A stretch of DNA of 64,000 bases from Prinia subflava (lineage: Eukaryota > Chordata > Aves > Passeriformes > Cisticolidae), in NCBI RefSeq assembly GCF_021018805.1, contig NC_086259.1:14971001-15035000 (forward strand). Reading direction: 5' to 3'. Of the stretch, positions 62,690-64,000 are shown piece after piece. Positions within the stretch are counted from its first letter, which is position 1, and each line of letters starts with the position of its first letter. The notes under the pieces are model-generated. The model was given only the letters and a program-made list of their open reading frames with translations, was not told the origin of the DNA and did no database searches. The translations under genes were made by a program, and so were the position numbers.

Positions 62690-63560
62690 CAAAGAGTGCG
62701 AGAAACACGCACAAGCGGCGCGACCGCACTTCTGCCGGGCGGCGAGAGGCTCAGAGGCCTCGCAGGAGTCCCGCTCCCACCGGGGCTGCGCCCGCGACAC
62801 CCGTGAACCGCCTAATGGGGCACACCGGCCGCAGCCCAGGAGCACGACAGCCTGAGCCATCGGCGGGACGTGAGCTACGAGGCCCGGGAAAGACCCCGGC
62901 CGCCCTCACGGAAGCTCCGGAGCTGCTGCAGGACCCGAACCCACGGGAGAGCAGCAGCAGCAGCTCAGCCCCCGCCCCTCAGGGCGGCCCCGCAAAATGG
63001 CGGCCCCCATCCAGAGCGCGGCCTCCTCATTGGCCGCGCCTGCGGGGCTCCGCTAAGAAGCCGCTCTGCGAGTGGCGGCCGCGCTGCTGTCGCCATGGCA
63101 ACCGCCCCGCCCTCGCTTCCTATTGGCCGGGCGGCGCGCGGAGCCCGGGCAACCGCCCGGCGCGGCGCGGGGTTGTTGTGAAGGGCCGGTTGTGGGGCGG
63201 CGGCGGCGGGCAGGGGGTCCCGGTCCCGAACCGCCGGGCCCCGCCGCCACCAGCGTCCAGGCGATCGCCCTCGGCCCGACCAGCGCTCCCGTCCCGTGAT
63301 GCTCATCAGCGGTGAGGCCTCGTCCCCCGCCGCGCCGCCTCTCAGGAGGGTCTCGCCGTGATCGTGTTTGCGTGCCCGCAGGACGGGCGGGGCAGCCCCT
63401 CTGCACGGCCTGGCCGTAGGACGCGTTAGCGGAGCGGAGCCTCGCCGGGAGGAGAAAGGCGCTGCCCGCCCGAGAGGCGCCGCGCTGAGCCATGGCCGTG
63501 GCCGTCACCACGAAGACGGCATGGAAGCTGCGTGAGTGCCGGGCGTAGGGGCCGCCCCGG
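62690..63560 (+). promoter_or_regulatory. KATNB1: CpG-island promoter of KATNB1 with RFX X-boxes and CCAAT boxes
   Basis: A dense CpG island surrounds the KATNB1 start. Inverted CCAAT boxes (ATTGGCC) lie at about 63029 and 63122. A perfect 14-bp RFX X-box, GTCGCC-AT-GGCAAC, is at 63089-63102. A second, imperfect one (GGAGCC-CG-GGCAAC) ends near 63152. No TATA box was seen. Confidence 0.75.
63492..63531 (+). CDS. KATNB1: Katanin p80 regulatory subunit B1, first coding exon only
   Basis: KATNB1 is the WD40 regulatory subunit that targets the katanin p60 ATPase to centrosomes and spindle poles and stimulates microtubule severing. It is also needed for spermatogenesis. Only the first coding exon is inside the window: ATG at 63492-63494, reading MAVAVTTKTAWKL, then a split codon and the donor GTGAGT at 63532. 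The motif TKTAWKL is the conserved N-terminus just before the first WD40 blade. The ATG sits in a good Kozak context (GAGCCATGG). The remaining exons, with the WD40 propeller and the p60-binding con80 domain, lie to the right of the window. The order DRC7-KATNB1 matches human. Confidence 0.9.
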
Positions 63561-63789
63561 CTGGGAGCGGGGAGGGGTAGGAGCCGCCTCATCCCTGCCC
63601 TGGATATGGTGTCCCGGCCTTCTTTCTGCGTTGCCGACTGGAATTTTTAACTCCTGGAAGTCCTGTTGGGAAACATAGCGGCACAGTGAATGGCGTGGCC
63701 TTGTCAGTGCTATTTTCAAAGAGTCACGGTCTTTATTTTTTGTGGATAGTTGCTGCAGCGCTAGGCTAAGTGCCTGTCTAACCCCATAT

Positions 63790-64000
63790 GACCGTACTGC
63801 AGTACAAGAACAACCGAGGCAGTGAAGGATGGGGCACCTGTCAAAGGGCAATCCCTGGAGAGACTGGGGAATGAGAGGCTGGAAAGCAGCCCCACAAAAA
63901 GGAATGTGGGATTCCTGGTCGATGTCAAGTTGAAAATGAGTCAGCAGTGTACCCTGGTAGCCCAAAGGGCCAGCTGTGCCCTGGGGTGCTTCAAGGAAGG
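63790..64000 (+). mobile_element. CR1 LINE fragment in KATNB1 intron 1 (runs off the right edge)
   Basis: Sense-strand text near GGCTGGAAAGCAGCCCC, GATTCCTGGTCGATGTCAAG, AATGAGTCAGCAGTGTACCC and GCCCTGGGGTGCTTCAAGG matches the region of CR1 around the end of ORF2. The left limit is uncertain and the element continues beyond 64000. Confidence 0.75.

Overview
This window is vertebrate nuclear DNA, almost certainly from a bird. The evidence is split genes with GT/AG introns, compact introns, several CR1-type LINE fragments, GC-rich promoters and many microsatellites. The gene order POLR2C > DOK4 < CCDC102A < ADGRG1 > ADGRG3 > (ZP gene <) DRC7 > KATNB1 is the conserved block known from human 16q21 and from avian chromosome 11. 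No prokaryotic feature, tRNA, rRNA or CRISPR array was seen. All calls rest on reading exon translations and splice sites by eye against remembered family sequence. For every complete gene, exon lengths and phases were added up and give an open frame.

Layout. 1-2830: last two coding exons and 3'UTR of POLR2C (+). 4090-9830: complete DOK4 (-), with a long 3'UTR and a CpG-island promoter. 10.0-16.8 kb: complete CCDC102A (-), with CpG-island promoter, an upstream 41-bp minisatellite and a CRE-like cluster. 16.9-29.0 kb: gene-poor intergenic or 5'-regulatory DNA with a CR1 copy, a degenerate TTTAGGG-like minisatellite, a second CpG island and a (CCTCT)n tract. 29.0-35.9 kb: ADGRG1/GPR56 (+). 36.8-42.2 kb: ADGRG3/GPR97 (+). 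42.7-47.5 kb: an EGF + ZP-domain membrane glycoprotein (-), best read as avian ZPD, an egg-coat protein. 47.9-49.0 kb: a CR1 copy and a ~390-bp homopurine tract. 49.0-62.5 kb: DRC7/CCDC135 (+), an axonemal nexin-dynein regulatory complex subunit. 62.7-64.0 kb: CpG island and first coding exon of KATNB1 (+), then a CR1 fragment running off the end.

The genes do not form one pathway. They include a core Pol II subunit, an IRS/Dok adaptor, a coiled-coil protein, two tandem adhesion GPCRs with intact GPS cleavage motifs, an oocyte-coat ZP protein lying next to a flagellar gene, and a microtubule-severing regulator. The most notable points are these. ADGRG5, which sits between CCDC102A and ADGRG1 in human, is not visible. 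A ZP gene sits between ADGRG3 and DRC7. DRC7 appears to lack the ~150-residue conserved C-terminus and ends in an unrelated tail. A CR1 copy makes up most of one ADGRG3 intron, up to its splice acceptor. RFX X-box motifs lie in the promoters of the two cilia-related genes.
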